A DNA stretch of 64,000 nucleotides from Stieleria maiorica (GCF_008035925.1 NZ_CP036264.1:7597641-7661640), one strand, 5' to 3'. Shown: positions 26,845 through 36,367, numbered from the stretch's first letter. Notes: generated by a model not told the origin, from the letters alone. Program-made: numbers and translations.

Positions 26845-29826
26845 ATGAATCGCCTCACCCGCCACCTCCTGCCACTTTGTCTAGCCGTCGCGGCCGGTTT
26901 TTCGCACGCGGCCGACCCCGAGTGGAAACTGCAGCCGCTGCCGTACAACAACCCCGGACTCGAAGTCGATCTCGGCGTCGGACTTTGGGCTTGGCCGATG
27001 CCGATGGATTACGACGGCGATGGCGACTTGGATCTGCTGGTCGCCTGCCCCGACAAGCCGTCCGGCGGCGTCTATTACTTTGAGAACCCGACTCAGGATC
27101 CGAGCATCAAAATGCCCGTGTTCAAACCCGGCGTTCGGCTCGGCAAGGCCGGTCACAACCTGCAGATCAGCTATGTCGATGGGCAACCGAGGATCTTGCA
27201 ACCGGGAAGCGAATTTCCGCGTGAGGCGTCATCCGGAACGTTTGATTTTGATAAGCCGAAAAAGATTTACCCCAAGTCTAACGTTCACGCCAACAAGGTC
27301 CGCGGCAACATGTGGCGCTACGTCGACTTTGATGGCGACGGAGACCAGGACTTGGCGGTCGGAACCGGTGATTGGACCGACTATGGCTGGGATCACGCTT
27401 ACGACTCTGCCGGGCGATGGCGAAACGGACCGCTGCACGGAAACGTCTACATCATCAATAACGACGGAACCGACGAGCAACCGGAATACTCGGCGACGCC
27501 CGAGCGTTTGACGGCTGCCGGCGGCGACATCGACGTCTACGGTTGGCCGTCACCGAATTTTGCGGACTTTGACGGCGACGGCGACTTGGATCTACTGTGC
27601 GGTGAGTTCTTGGACGGATTCACGTACTTCGAAAATATCGGATCACGTACCGGACCGGTCTACGCCGCCGGCATCAAGCTCAACGACCAGTTGGGCAACC
27701 CGCTGGTGATGCATCTGCAAATGATCACGCCGACCGCGACGGACTGGGACGGCGACGGCGACATCGATTTGATCGTCGGTGACGAAGACGGTCGGGTCGC
27801 ATTGATCGAGAACACGGGGAAACTGCGGGACCGCCAACCGGTCTTCCTGCCGCCGCAATACTTTCGCCAACAAGCCGACACGCTCAAGTTCGGTGCGCTG
27901 GCGACACCGTACGCCTACGATTGGGACGGCGACGGCGACGAAGACATCCTCTGCGGCAACACCGCAGGGAACATCGCGTACTTTGAAAACCTGGGCGACG
28001 GCGGCAATGGGTTGCCGAAGTGGTCGGCTCCTTCATTGATTGAAGTGCAATCGGCCGATGGGCGAACCAGTGAACCGTTCCGCGTGATGGCCGGACCGAG
28101 CGGTTCGATCCAGGGACCGTGCGAAGCAAAATGGGGCTACACGACACTTTCGGTTGCCGATGTCGACAGCGACGGTGACCCCGACATCGTCTACAACTCG
28201 ATCTTGTCCCGCGTCCAGTGGTTGCGAAACGACGGTGGCGTGCTGGTCCAGGCCGAGACCGCTGGGACACCTACGGAGGCACCGCCGGCGTGGTACTGGT
28301 GGCGAACCAAGAGCCAATCGGCACTGACGCAGTGGCGGACCACACCGCTGGTGATCGACTTCGATGGCGATCAGAAACTGGATCTGGTGATGCTGGACCA
28401 GGAAGGTTATTTGACGCTGCGAAAGGATGCCGGTGAGGCACAGCGTGTGTTCGTCGACGAGCAACTGAACCCGATCCGTATGAACTCGAAATCCTGCGGC
28501 GGATCCGGCCGATACAAACTGGCCGTGGTGGATTGGGACGGCGACGGGCGGCTGGATGTGCTGGTCAATTCCGAGAACGCGATCTGGTACCGCAATTGTG
28601 ATTCTGTGGATGGAAAGATCGTTCTCAAACGCGTCGGCAATCTGGCCCGCCGTAACGTCGCCGGCCACACGTCCAGCCCCTCGGCCTGTGACCTGGATCG
28701 CGACGGCAAGCCCGATTTGATGGTCGGGGCAGAGAACGGGCGGATCTACTACATCGCCCATGACGATTGCATCCAGTTTTCTGAAACGCAAACCACGGCC
28801 AAAGTGGACGACAAAGCGAAGGAGCCGAGGATGCCCGGTCTGGTCAGCGAAGAGTTCGTTTCGGACAAGATGCCGACCAAGGAGTGTCACGCGTCGACGA
28901 TTTGTCAAACCAGCCGCGGGTTGGTGGCGGCTTGGTTTGGCGGGACGAAAGAAAAGCACAAGGACGTCGGGATCTGGGTCAGCTATCACGACGGCAGCCG
29001 CTGGTCATCGCCGTCGCAAGTCGCCACGGGAGTTCAGCATGATGGACTGCGGCACCCGTGTTGGAATCCGGTGTTATTTCAGCCGCCCGGGGATGCCCCC
29101 ACGTTGTTGTTTTTCAAAGTCGGCCCCGACCCGCAAAGCTGGTGGGGCGAGATGATGGTCAGCTATGACCGCGGACGAACGTTCCGTGACCGAGTGCGTT
29201 TGCCCGAGGGGATCGACGGTCCGGTGCGTTGCAAGCCGATTTTGACCGACGATGGACGTCTGCTGAGTGGTTCGTCGACCGAATACGACGGGTGGCGCGT
29301 GCATTTTGAGAAAGTCGATCTCGTGGGTGGGCAGCCTGCGGGAACCTGGACGCGGATCGGACCGATCAACGATGCATCGAAGTTCAACGCGATCCAGCCG
29401 ACGATCCTGCGGCACGCCGATGGCAGTCTGCAGGCTTTGTGCCGCAGCAAGGAGGGCGTGATCGTCAGCACCCGCTCCGGCGACGGTGGCAACACCTGGT
29501 CGGAGCTGAAAGCGTTGGATCTGCCGAACCCCAATTCGGGGATCGAAGCCGTCTCACTGGCCGATGGGCGTCACTTGTTGATCTACAACCATCTGGGCAG
29601 CGGAAGCAGCGGCTGGGGACGACGCGGGATGTTGAATCTGGCTATCTCCGAGGACGGCGATCATTGGACGCGCGTGGGAACGTTGGAGCAAGAACAACGC
29701 GCCGAGTTTAGTTATCCCGCGATCATCCAGACCGACGATGGCATGGTTCATGCCACGTACACCTGGAAACGGCAAAAGGTCAAGCACGTCGTGATTGATC
29801 CGAGCAAACTGGTGCCGGAAGAGTGA
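26845..29826 (+). CDS. Secreted FG-GAP/VCBS propeller fused to a sialidase-like domain
   Basis: 993 residues with signal peptide (LLPLCLAVAAGFSHA). Residues ~50-640 carry nine calcium-binding repeats such as YDGDGDLDLL (55), FDGDGDQDLAV, WDGDGDIDLIVGDED, VDSDGDPDIVYNS and LDRDGKPDLMVG, an FG-GAP/VCBS beta-propeller. Residues ~660-990 form a second propeller of the BNR/sialidase superfamily (ECHASTICQTSRGLVAAWFG, VSYDRGRTFRDRV, RSGDGGNTWSELKALDLPNP). The classical FRIP arginine motif is not evident, so sialidase activity is uncertain; a glycan-binding or related hydrolase role is possible. The gene follows the lyase-sulfatase-symporter operon after 181 bases, supporting a shared glycan substrate. 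Confidence 0.8.
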   Translation: MNRLTRHLLPLCLAVAAGFSHAADPEWKLQPLPYNNPGLEVDLGVGLWAWPMPMDYDGDGDLDLLVACPDKPSGGVYYFENPTQDPSIKMPVFKPGVRLGKAGHNLQISYVDGQPRILQPGSEFPREASSGTFDFDKPKKIYPKSNVHANKVRGNMWRYVDFDGDGDQDLAVGTGDWTDYGWDHAYDSAGRWRNGPLHGNVYIINNDGTDEQPEYSATPERLTAAGGDIDVYGWPSPNFADFDGDGDLDLLCGEFLDGFTYFENIGSRTGPVYAAGIKLNDQLGNPLVMHLQMITPTATDWDGDGDIDLIVGDEDGRVALIENTGKLRDRQPVFLPPQYFRQQADTLKFGALATPYAYDWDGDGDEDILCGNTAGNIAYFENLGDGGNGLPKWSAPSLIEVQSADGRTSEPFRVMAGPSGSIQGPCEAKWGYTTLSVADVDSDGDPDIVYNSILSRVQWLRNDGGVLVQAETAGTPTEAPPAWYWWRTKSQSALTQWRTTPLVIDFDGDQKLDLVMLDQEGYLTLRKDAGEAQRVFVDEQLNPIRMNSKSCGGSGRYKLAVVDWDGDGRLDVLVNSENAIWYRNCDSVDGKIVLKRVGNLARRNVAGHTSSPSACDLDRDGKPDLMVGAENGRIYYIAHDDCIQFSETQTTAKVDDKAKEPRMPGLVSEEFVSDKMPTKECHASTICQTSRGLVAAWFGGTKEKHKDVGIWVSYHDGSRWSSPSQVATGVQHDGLRHPCWNPVLFQPPGDAPTLLFFKVGPDPQSWWGEMMVSYDRGRTFRDRVRLPEGIDGPVRCKPILTDDGRLLSGSSTEYDGWRVHFEKVDLVGGQPAGTWTRIGPINDASKFNAIQPTILRHADGSLQALCRSKEGVIVSTRSGDGGNTWSELKALDLPNPNSGIEAVSLADGRHLLIYNHLGSGSSGWGRRGMLNLAISEDGDHWTRVGTLEQEQRAEFSYPAIIQTDDGMVHATYTWKRQKVKHVVIDPSKLVPEE

Positions 29827-29843
29827 TTTTTTGGAAAGTAGCG

Positions 29844-29956
29844 CGCCGCTCACTGACGCTTCCCGCTGGCATGGGATGCCAGCACGTGGCGTGAGCCAGT
29901 GGCGGGCGTTGGTTGCGGGGTGACCTCGGGCCGCTCGCTGACGCTTCCCGCTGGCA
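29844..29956 (+). repeat. REP-like palindromic element, one full and one partial unit
   Basis: A full unit (GCGCCGCTCACTGACGCTTC, then GCTGGCATGGGATGCCAGC and GTGGCGTGAGCCAGTGG) and a partial one from about 29929 belong to the family that is tandem at 20007-20287. It lies between the convergent ends of the sialidase-like gene and the sulfatase at 29972. Confidence 0.8.
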
Positions 29957-29971
29957 GAGACGCACCCCCGC

Positions 29972-31813
29972 TCACTCCACGCGTTCCAATGTGATCCGAT
30001 TCAAACGCATCAATTCGCGTCCCGGGCACGTCTCGACTTCGGCGACGAGTTCCACGTGGCCTTGTTCCAGATGCAGCGTGCCGACGACGTGACTTTCAAA
30101 TTGGTCGGCGGTTGTGCTGGCCTGGACGTGGTGTGTGATCGCGTGGTCGCCGCTCTGGAGCGACAGTTTGCCGCCGGCGTCGAGTGGACGGCAACCGTAG
30201 GTCAGACGCACGTGATATCGACCGGCTTGTTCGACATCCAGATTCCAACTCGCCCGCTCACCGGATTCCCGCCAACCCTGGATCGTATCCCAGTCATACC
30301 CGTCGAACACGTACTGAATGTTGTCCCCGGTCCAAGTCGACCAGCTCGGTTCGATGTCGACGGGCACCTCGCCGACCGGAACGGGAACCGGAGTGTAGGT
30401 TTGTTCTGCGGTGACGTCGGCAAACCAGCGGACGAATTCGCTTCGCAACCGCTCCACCTGTTCCGGATTCCTGGACGCGACGTTGTGTTTTTCTCCCGGG
30501 TCGGATTGCAGATCGAACAATCGCCAGTGAGATCGCGAGGACGTGGTGGTGCTGCCGACTTGGCACAGCAACTTCCAGCGGTCATCGCTGATCGACCAGC
30601 GTTTGTCGGCGTTGGGTTGGTAGCGATCCCAGGTGTGATAAACAAACGCGTGATGTGGTTGATCCGCCCCGGTGGTCAGCAGGTTGACCAGGCTGACGCC
30701 ATCGATGGTGCGATCCTGCGGAATCCCGACGCCGGCCAGTTCACAGAAGGTCGGCAGCCAGTCGACGTGTGAGGTCTGACCGTGGACGATCTGCCCCGGT
30801 TTGATTCGTTTCGGCCAGCAGACGAAGCACGGCGCCCGGACTCCGCCTTCGTAGACACTCGCCTTGTTGCCATTCATCCCGCCTTTGAAAAACTTGCTGA
30901 CGCCACCGTTGTCACTGGTGAACACGACCAGCGTGTTGTCGGCGGCGCCGGCCCGTTCTAGGGCGTCGAGCAGTCGTCCGATGTTCTGGTCGACGCGGTC
31001 GATCAAGCCGTAGGTCCGTGCTTCACGCATCGGCAGCCCGCGATCGAGGTACTTTTTCAGCGTCTTGTCGCCTTCGGGTTGGGCGTAGTGCGACGTGTCC
31101 AATAAGAACGGTGAATGGGGAGCATTGAACATCAACGCACAATAAAATGGTCCGTCATGCGTCTCGGCGGCGTGTTCGATGAAATCGATCGACGCGTCCG
31201 TGAACACATCGCTGACGTAGCCGCGTGCATCGACGGGACGCCCGTTGTGGTAGACCTGGTCGGGAAACTGGTAACGCTCGATGTGGCCATGGTAATGGCC
31301 AAAGAACTCGTCGAAACCGCGTTCTTGCGGTTGGTAGCCGGGATACTTGCCCAGGTGCCATTTGCCGAACAATCCGGTCCGGTAACCCGCCTTCTTCAAC
31401 AACTGGGCGACGGTGATTTCGCTGAGCCCCATCGAATCGCCGCCGAACCGCGTGTTGTACAAACCGGTACGCAGGTAGTAGCGGCCGGTCATCAATCCGG
31501 CACGCGTTGGCGCACAAACCGGCGCGGCATAATAGCGGTCCAACTGAATCCCCTGCTCGGCAATCGCATCCATGTTCGGCGTGTCGATGTGCGGATTGCC
31601 GGTCACGCCGGTGTCCCAGTACCCCTGGTCATCGGTCATGATGAACACAATGTTGGGGCGCGGCGGTGACTGGGCGCTTGCGACAAACACAACCAGGGAT
31701 TGCGTCGCCACAACTGCAATTGCGAGACGAGCGAGTGTTGCGATTCGGTGAAGCAGACGACGTGGGGATGTCCGGCGGTAACCGCGCCGTATCGAGGCGG
31801 GGCATGGAATCAT
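29972..31813 (-). CDS. Secreted arylsulfatase with C-terminal carbohydrate-binding-like domain
   Basis: 613 residues; leader segment ~25-48 (TLARLAIAVVATQSLVVFVAS). NIVFIMTDDQGYWDTG, the formylglycine site CAPTR (Cys100) with AGLMTGRYYLRTGL, GKWHLGKYPG and TSDNGGVSKFFKGG define a type I sulfatase. After the catalytic part (to ~475) a beta-sandwich stretch (WNLDVEQAGRYHVRLTYGCR, LSLQSGDHAITHHV, LHLEQGHVELVAEV) resembles CBM6/CBM35-type or DUF5077-like domains added to planctomycete sulfatases. Encoded convergently to the sialidase-like gene at the end of the glycan locus; third sulfatase of the group. Confidence 0.9.
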   Translation of the reverse strand: MIPCPASIRRGYRRTSPRRLLHRIATLARLAIAVVATQSLVVFVASAQSPPRPNIVFIMTDDQGYWDTGVTGNPHIDTPNMDAIAEQGIQLDRYYAAPVCAPTRAGLMTGRYYLRTGLYNTRFGGDSMGLSEITVAQLLKKAGYRTGLFGKWHLGKYPGYQPQERGFDEFFGHYHGHIERYQFPDQVYHNGRPVDARGYVSDVFTDASIDFIEHAAETHDGPFYCALMFNAPHSPFLLDTSHYAQPEGDKTLKKYLDRGLPMREARTYGLIDRVDQNIGRLLDALERAGAADNTLVVFTSDNGGVSKFFKGGMNGNKASVYEGGVRAPCFVCWPKRIKPGQIVHGQTSHVDWLPTFCELAGVGIPQDRTIDGVSLVNLLTTGADQPHHAFVYHTWDRYQPNADKRWSISDDRWKLLCQVGSTTTSSRSHWRLFDLQSDPGEKHNVASRNPEQVERLRSEFVRWFADVTAEQTYTPVPVPVGEVPVDIEPSWSTWTGDNIQYVFDGYDWDTIQGWRESGERASWNLDVEQAGRYHVRLTYGCRPLDAGGKLSLQSGDHAITHHVQASTTADQFESHVVGTLHLEQGHVELVAEVETCPGRELMRLNRITLERVE

Positions 31814-32322
31814 GTTGCATCCTATTCGTTGGTAACGCGGGCGTCAGGCGAGGCAGAATCGATCAGGCGTTTGAGTCGCACAGCCAATCCGAGACGTCCC
31901 AAAAGTCGGGCGCGGGGTTAGCAGCAAGCCGAGCTGCCATCGCGAAATCAACAGCGTGTGGCTTCCATTTTCGAAGAACGATTACGTTGATGCAACCGTG
32001 CGGAGTCATCCAACGAAATATGGGCAAAACGATGAGGGCAAAAATCGTGCGATGGGACCAAAGAGACTTATGCGACTTATAGGTCCCCTTTGTCCTATTG
32101 GTCCTATCACGCCCCTGCGCCGCATCGCCTGGACCATCGGCGGGTTGAAAGAATCCACCAAAGATGTGACGACCAGTTCGGTCCAAACCCGGCGGAAACC
32201 GGATCCGCATGTGTGCGGCACCATTTTTGCACTGAATCGACGGATCAGGGCTGAATCAGGCGCCGACCTGCGACCGGCCACCCTCACCCTTTTTTTGCTT
32301 ACCTTAACGAAACAACAAACTC
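31814..32322. other. Gene-free divergent promoter region
   Basis: About 500 bases between the divergent sulfatase and AhpD-like genes. It contains a short piece of the 14-bp repeat family (GGGCAAAACGATGAGGGC near 32027) and a run of short direct repeats at 32066-32108 (GACTTAT twice, GTCCTATT-GGTCCTAT). Reading frames through it are not supported by composition or similarity. Promoters for both genes must lie here but no clear boxes were found. Confidence 0.45.
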
Positions 32323-32838
32323 ATGCCGCACGTTCAACCACTGAAACAATCCGAGGCACCCGCCAAGTCACAACCCATCTTGAAGGCGATCGAAGAACAG
32401 TTTGGTCAATCATTGAACATTTTCAGTACGCTCGCCCACCAGCCTGATGTCCTGGGGGGCACGACACAGATCAATGACGGAATCCGCGAGGATTTGCCCG
32501 CGAAACTCCGGGAATTGGCGTACTTCAAGTCCTCCCAAATCAACGGTTGCGAATATTGTTCGCACTACCACCGCCAAGCGGCCAAAAAAGCCGGTGCGAC
32601 CGACGAGCAGATCGAGGCGATCGACCGGTACGCGCGAAGCGATGCCTTCGACGAGCAGGAGAAAGCAGTGTTGTCGTATGCCGAACAATTGACCAGGACC
32701 GCGGCGGTTGAAGCGAACACGGTCGCCAAGGTCAAAGAATTCTTGAGCGACAAACAACTGGTTACGCTTGCAGCGACCGTCGCATTGGCGAATTTCACCA
32801 ATCGTATCAATCACGGGTTGGACATTGAACTGCCATGA
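32323..32838 (+). CDS. AhpD-like carboxymuconolactone decarboxylase family protein
   Basis: 171 residues of the CMD/AhpD fold. RELAYFKSSQINGCEYCSHY ending in H keeps the full catalytic set of alkylhydroperoxidase AhpD: a Glu, CxxC and a His three residues after the second Cys. Known AhpD proteins reduce hydroperoxides or partner peroxiredoxins, regenerated by dihydrolipoamide dehydrogenase-type enzymes. The next gene, a flavin disulfide reductase, overlaps by 4 bases (ATGA), which fits a reductant-peroxidase pair. No peroxiredoxin gene is nearby. Confidence 0.85.
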   Translation: MPHVQPLKQSEAPAKSQPILKAIEEQFGQSLNIFSTLAHQPDVLGGTTQINDGIREDLPAKLRELAYFKSSQINGCEYCSHYHRQAAKKAGATDEQIEAIDRYARSDAFDEQEKAVLSYAEQLTRTAAVEANTVAKVKEFLSDKQLVTLAATVALANFTNRINHGLDIELP

Positions 32839-34193
32839 GTGCGACACATTTTGATGTGATCGTGATCGGAACCGGTCCAGCGGCGTCGACGGTCGCCGAA
32901 AACGCAAATGAAGACGGACGCCGCGTGGCGATCGTCGAAGCACGGGAGTTCGGGGGCACCTGCGCATTGCGGGGGTGTAATCCCAAGAAAGTGTACGTCA
33001 ATGCCGCGGACCTGATCGATCGGTCACGCGCGGCCAATGGGAAACTCATCGACGCCGAACGTCTCGCCATCAACTGGCCGCAACTATTATCGTTCAAACG
33101 CGAGTTCACCGACCCGGTTGTTGAAAAATCGGAACGCTCGTACTTGAAAAAGGGGATGGCGACATTCCACGGCCAAGCATCTTTTGACGGACCCGATGCG
33201 ATCCTTGTCAACAATGTTCGATTGACCGCCGACCGTCTCTTTATCGGCAGCGGCGCGCGTCCGCGACCGCTGGACATCCCTGGTGGGGAGCGTGCGATCC
33301 ACAGTGATGCCTTTCTGGAACTGGCGGAAATCCCATCACGTGTCGTCTTCATTGGTGGCGGTTACATCTCGATGGAGTTTGCATGCGTCGTCGCGAGATC
33401 CGGCTCTGAAGTCACCGTTCTGCAGCAAGAGGAGCATGTCCTGTCGCCGTTCGATGCCGACCTTGTCAGTCAACTGGTGGAGTATTCCGCGCGGCACGGA
33501 ATCAACATTCACACGTCGTCCCAAGTGAACGCGATCGAGAGTTCCGGCGATGCAGCGATGAAGGTCCGATATGAGCAGTCAGGGGAAGAAAAGTGGGGCG
33601 AAGCCGACCTGGTGGTGCATGGTGCCGGCAGGATTCCCAACGTTTGTGACTTGAACTTGAAAGCGGGCGAGATCGAATACAGCGACCGAGGGATCACCGT
33701 CGATGAATTCATGCGGAGCGTGAGCAACCCCCGCGTGTATGCCGCGGGAGATTGTGCCGACACGGGAAAGCCGATGCTAACGCCGACGGCCAATGAGGAG
33801 GCTCGAATCGTAGCCAAAAACCTATTCGCCGAATCGCCTTCTCGGCGGCCTGATTACGGCGTCATTCCCCAGGTCGCTTTCACGGTCCCTGCGATCGCCG
33901 CGATCGGATTGTCTGAGAGTGAGGCGAAGCGGTCATTCGATGTCGATGTCCGTCACGCCGACACCTCCGGTTGGAACTCCGTTCGGAAATCTTGTCAAGA
34001 ATGTTCGGGCTATAAAGTCCTCGTTGACAAACAAACAGATCGTATCCTTGGCGCCCATCTGCTCGGCCCGTCGGCAGAGGAGACGATCAACCTGTTCGCT
34101 CTGGCGATGAAACACGATTTGACAGCGACCGATCTCAAATCGACCCTGTTCGCCTTTCCTACGTTTGCTTCCGACGTGCGGCAGATGGTATGA
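32835..34193 (+). CDS. FAD-dependent pyridine nucleotide-disulfide oxidoreductase
   Basis: 452 residues, glutathione reductase/lipoamide dehydrogenase family. FDVIVIGTGPAAST is the FAD-binding motif; GGTCALRGCNPKK holds the redox pair Cys43-Cys48; IGGGYISMEFA is the NAD(P) Rossmann motif; and VYAAGDCADTGKPMLTPTAN binds FAD. The dimer-interface tail reads FAFPTFASDVRQM, where classical enzymes have the HPT..E catalytic His-Glu, so the usual active-site base is missing. This variant tail is also seen in some uncharacterised bacterial relatives, as I recall. Coupled to the AhpD-like gene, so a disulfide-reductase role for that partner is the best guess. Confidence 0.85.
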   Translation: MSATHFDVIVIGTGPAASTVAENANEDGRRVAIVEAREFGGTCALRGCNPKKVYVNAADLIDRSRAANGKLIDAERLAINWPQLLSFKREFTDPVVEKSERSYLKKGMATFHGQASFDGPDAILVNNVRLTADRLFIGSGARPRPLDIPGGERAIHSDAFLELAEIPSRVVFIGGGYISMEFACVVARSGSEVTVLQQEEHVLSPFDADLVSQLVEYSARHGINIHTSSQVNAIESSGDAAMKVRYEQSGEEKWGEADLVVHGAGRIPNVCDLNLKAGEIEYSDRGITVDEFMRSVSNPRVYAAGDCADTGKPMLTPTANEEARIVAKNLFAESPSRRPDYGVIPQVAFTVPAIAAIGLSESEAKRSFDVDVRHADTSGWNSVRKSCQECSGYKVLVDKQTDRILGAHLLGPSAEETINLFALAMKHDLTATDLKSTLFAFPTFASDVRQMV

Positions 34194-34230
34194 CCGACTG
34201 CTGTATCGACGGGCGGGACGCCTCTTTCAC

Positions 34231-35304
34231 TCAATCATCTCGCGACGTCGGCGGGTCGCGATGCAGCGATGCGAAGTAGCTTGCAAGCTGTTTGGATTGT
34301 CGTTCGTTGATCGCGTCGGAAATCTTGTGCATCAGGTTGCCGCTGTCGGATCCGCCTCGTGTACGCTCGCGAAACAGTCTCAGTTGACGATCCAGATACT
34401 CTGCCGGCTGACCGGCCAAAATGGGATACGCGGGATCGTTCGATTCACCATGGCAATCGGAACAGACTGCGATCTTCAGCGTGTCGTCTTGCTGCGAGAG
34501 CAATTCACGGCCTGCCTGGACCTCCTTGTCATCAAGATCCGGTTGCGGGCCGGCGGGCGGGGCTTGCGATGCATACCACTGGGCGACGTCGTCGATTTCG
34601 TCATCGTCCAGTCGGGCGGCGATCGGTTCCATGACTCCGCTGTGTCGGTTCCCACGGGCGAACGCACGCAGTGAATCACGCAAGTATGCTTCGTTTTGAC
34701 CGGCCAGGATCGGCACGCGAGCACTGCCGCATCCAGATCCATCGTCGGCATGGCAAACCGCGCACGCTTCGATCACGATCTCAGGCGCATCGGTGTTCTC
34801 TTCCACGGCGAGCAATTCATCGTAGCTTTGGGCGCTCATGCCGCCCGCCTGTTTCAAAAACGCGACCAACGGCCAGATTTCATCGTCACGTTGCTCGGTC
34901 GGCCACGCGGGCATGCCGGTGAATTTGATTCCGTGTTTGACGATGTAGAACAGTTGATGCGTTTCCCAGTGGTCGACGACATCGGGCAAGAACGGTGGGG
35001 CGGGCGTCATTCTGGACGTCGCGCGTGGCTGAACTGATCCCGGCCGACCGTGACACCACTGGCAATTGGATTGGTAGGTCCCGGCCCCCAACGTCAACAT
35101 GCCGGGTTCATCTAACATCGGAACTTCAATGCCTGCGCTGTGCGTTGAAATCGAACGGTCGCTGGCGAAATCCAGAATCCAATGGGTGATCGGCCAATGC
35201 CCACTGCTGGCTTTGACCGGCACGATCCCGGTGACCAGCGCGAAGATCCCGAGGACGGCGACGAACAGCCCAAGTAGTGTCAGTTTCTTAAAAAAGTCCT
35301 TCAT
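34231..35304 (-). CDS. Tri-haem cytochrome c of the oxidase operon
   Basis: 357 residues with an N-terminal membrane anchor (LTLLGLFVAVLGIFALVTGI). Three haem c motifs are spaced exactly 100 residues apart: CQWCH (81-85), CAVCH (181-185) and CSDCH (281-285), each followed by a Met-containing c4/c553-type domain. ATG 35304 overlaps the ctaG stop by 4 bases, which fixes the start; the frame upstream is ctaG overlap. It is the last gene of the oxidase operon and probably carries electrons to the oxidase. Confidence 0.88.
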   Translation of the reverse strand: MKDFFKKLTLLGLFVAVLGIFALVTGIVPVKASSGHWPITHWILDFASDRSISTHSAGIEVPMLDEPGMLTLGAGTYQSNCQWCHGRPGSVQPRATSRMTPAPPFLPDVVDHWETHQLFYIVKHGIKFTGMPAWPTEQRDDEIWPLVAFLKQAGGMSAQSYDELLAVEENTDAPEIVIEACAVCHADDGSGCGSARVPILAGQNEAYLRDSLRAFARGNRHSGVMEPIAARLDDDEIDDVAQWYASQAPPAGPQPDLDDKEVQAGRELLSQQDDTLKIAVCSDCHGESNDPAYPILAGQPAEYLDRQLRLFRERTRGGSDSGNLMHKISDAINERQSKQLASYFASLHRDPPTSRDD

Positions 35305-35975
35305 GTTGATCTCTCCACGATTGCCGGTTGAACGATCGAATTGCCGTCTCGCGACGTGGCGTCCGTTGCACGGTTTCGCAACAGGTCTCCTGTCAAGACG
35401 AGCCCGCCGGCCAAGTAGACGATCCCGCCGACGACCAGCATGATCGCGCCACCGAGATGCTGATCTTCCAGGGGAGTCAAGCCGCTCAATCCGTGCGGGT
35501 GTTGAAACAACAGCCGGGGAGAGAGGGCAAGCAACGCGCCGAGCAGCGTCATGTGCATCGATGTGAGTAACAATCCGACGACGCCGGCGGCGCTCCGCCC
35601 GCGTGAACGTGGCCGATCGCCTCCGAAGGCCGACAACCAAACCCACACGCCCGCGGCCAGAAAGCTGGACTGTTCCACGACGAAACCCGACAGGTCATGC
35701 CGGGCCCAATGATGCAGGCCGGGGCCGTGCCAGGCCCAAACGATGACCAGCTCGCCGACCGACGCCGGGATCGGAGAAAAGAACGCCGGGCACTTTTTGA
35801 CCGGATCGTAGCGCAGACCCGACGCCGCGATCGATAATAGCGGCGCGGCGATCGCGACGATCAACATGTGCAGCGTCATGTGTGCGGCGAACGAGTTGCG
35901 GGCAAGACCGGGAAGCGGGCCCAGCCAAGCGAGCGCCAACACCATCCAACCGAGATTCCACAGGAACAATCGCAT
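35301..35975 (-). CDS. ctaG: Cytochrome c oxidase assembly protein, caa3-type CtaG
   Basis: 224-residue integral membrane protein with about six helices. HMTLHMLIVAIAAPLL, then WAWHGPGLHHWARHD and HMTLLGALLALSPRLLF with their conserved histidines match the caa3_CtaG family, which helps insert copper into caa3-type oxidases. Start overlaps the upstream stop by one base (TGATG), and its stop overlaps the tri-haem cytochrome gene by 4 bases. Confidence 0.88.
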   Translation of the reverse strand: MRLFLWNLGWMVLALAWLGPLPGLARNSFAAHMTLHMLIVAIAAPLLSIAASGLRYDPVKKCPAFFSPIPASVGELVIVWAWHGPGLHHWARHDLSGFVVEQSSFLAAGVWVWLSAFGGDRPRSRGRSAAGVVGLLLTSMHMTLLGALLALSPRLLFQHPHGLSGLTPLEDQHLGGAIMLVVGGIVYLAGGLVLTGDLLRNRATDATSRDGNSIVQPAIVERST

Positions 35976-36367
35976 CAGTGACAGGTCCCCACGAAAACAA
36001 GCACCAACGCGGTGAAGACGGTCGCAACCGCACTCAACAATGCCAACAAGAAGGTTGAAAACCCGATCATCCGCCGCTGAGCGTCCCGGCCGGAATCGTC
36101 ATGCGACGTGAATTGACGACCGTGATGATGATGACGAAAGCCAATGACCGCGATCGCGACAATCAATAGCAGTGCGATGACGGTGTAAATCATCACGGCA
36201 AGTTGCACTTCACCTGCCGAACCATCCGAATCGGCGAACTTCGCACAAAAAACCGCTGCGGTCATGTAACTGGCCAGGAAATGCATCGCCCAAATCGCCG
36301 GGGCGCTGACGATCGCCCACAACGGCGAAATCCGGTTGTCGTGCAAATTTGATTTCGACATCGTCAT
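35975..36367 (-). CDS. Small membrane protein of the oxidase operon
   Basis: 130 residues with three to four membrane helices (PLWAIVSAPAIWAMHFLASY, LAVMIYTVIALLLIVAIAVI, FSTFLLALLSAVATVFTALV) and a polar loop GFRHHHHGRQF. ATG 36367 overlaps the preceding stop by one base. A gene of this type commonly sits between the fused subunit I-III gene and ctaG in bacterial oxidase clusters; its function is not known to me. It may be an accessory or subunit IV-like protein. Confidence 0.75.
   Translation of the reverse strand: MTMSKSNLHDNRISPLWAIVSAPAIWAMHFLASYMTAAVFCAKFADSDGSAGEVQLAVMIYTVIALLLIVAIAVIGFRHHHHGRQFTSHDDSGRDAQRRMIGFSTFLLALLSAVATVFTALVLVFVGTCH

Noticed and set aside
31956-32447. Plus-strand frame of 163 codons through the 14-bp repeat and short direct repeats
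   Set aside because: It runs out of frame into the AhpD-like gene and has low-complexity composition.
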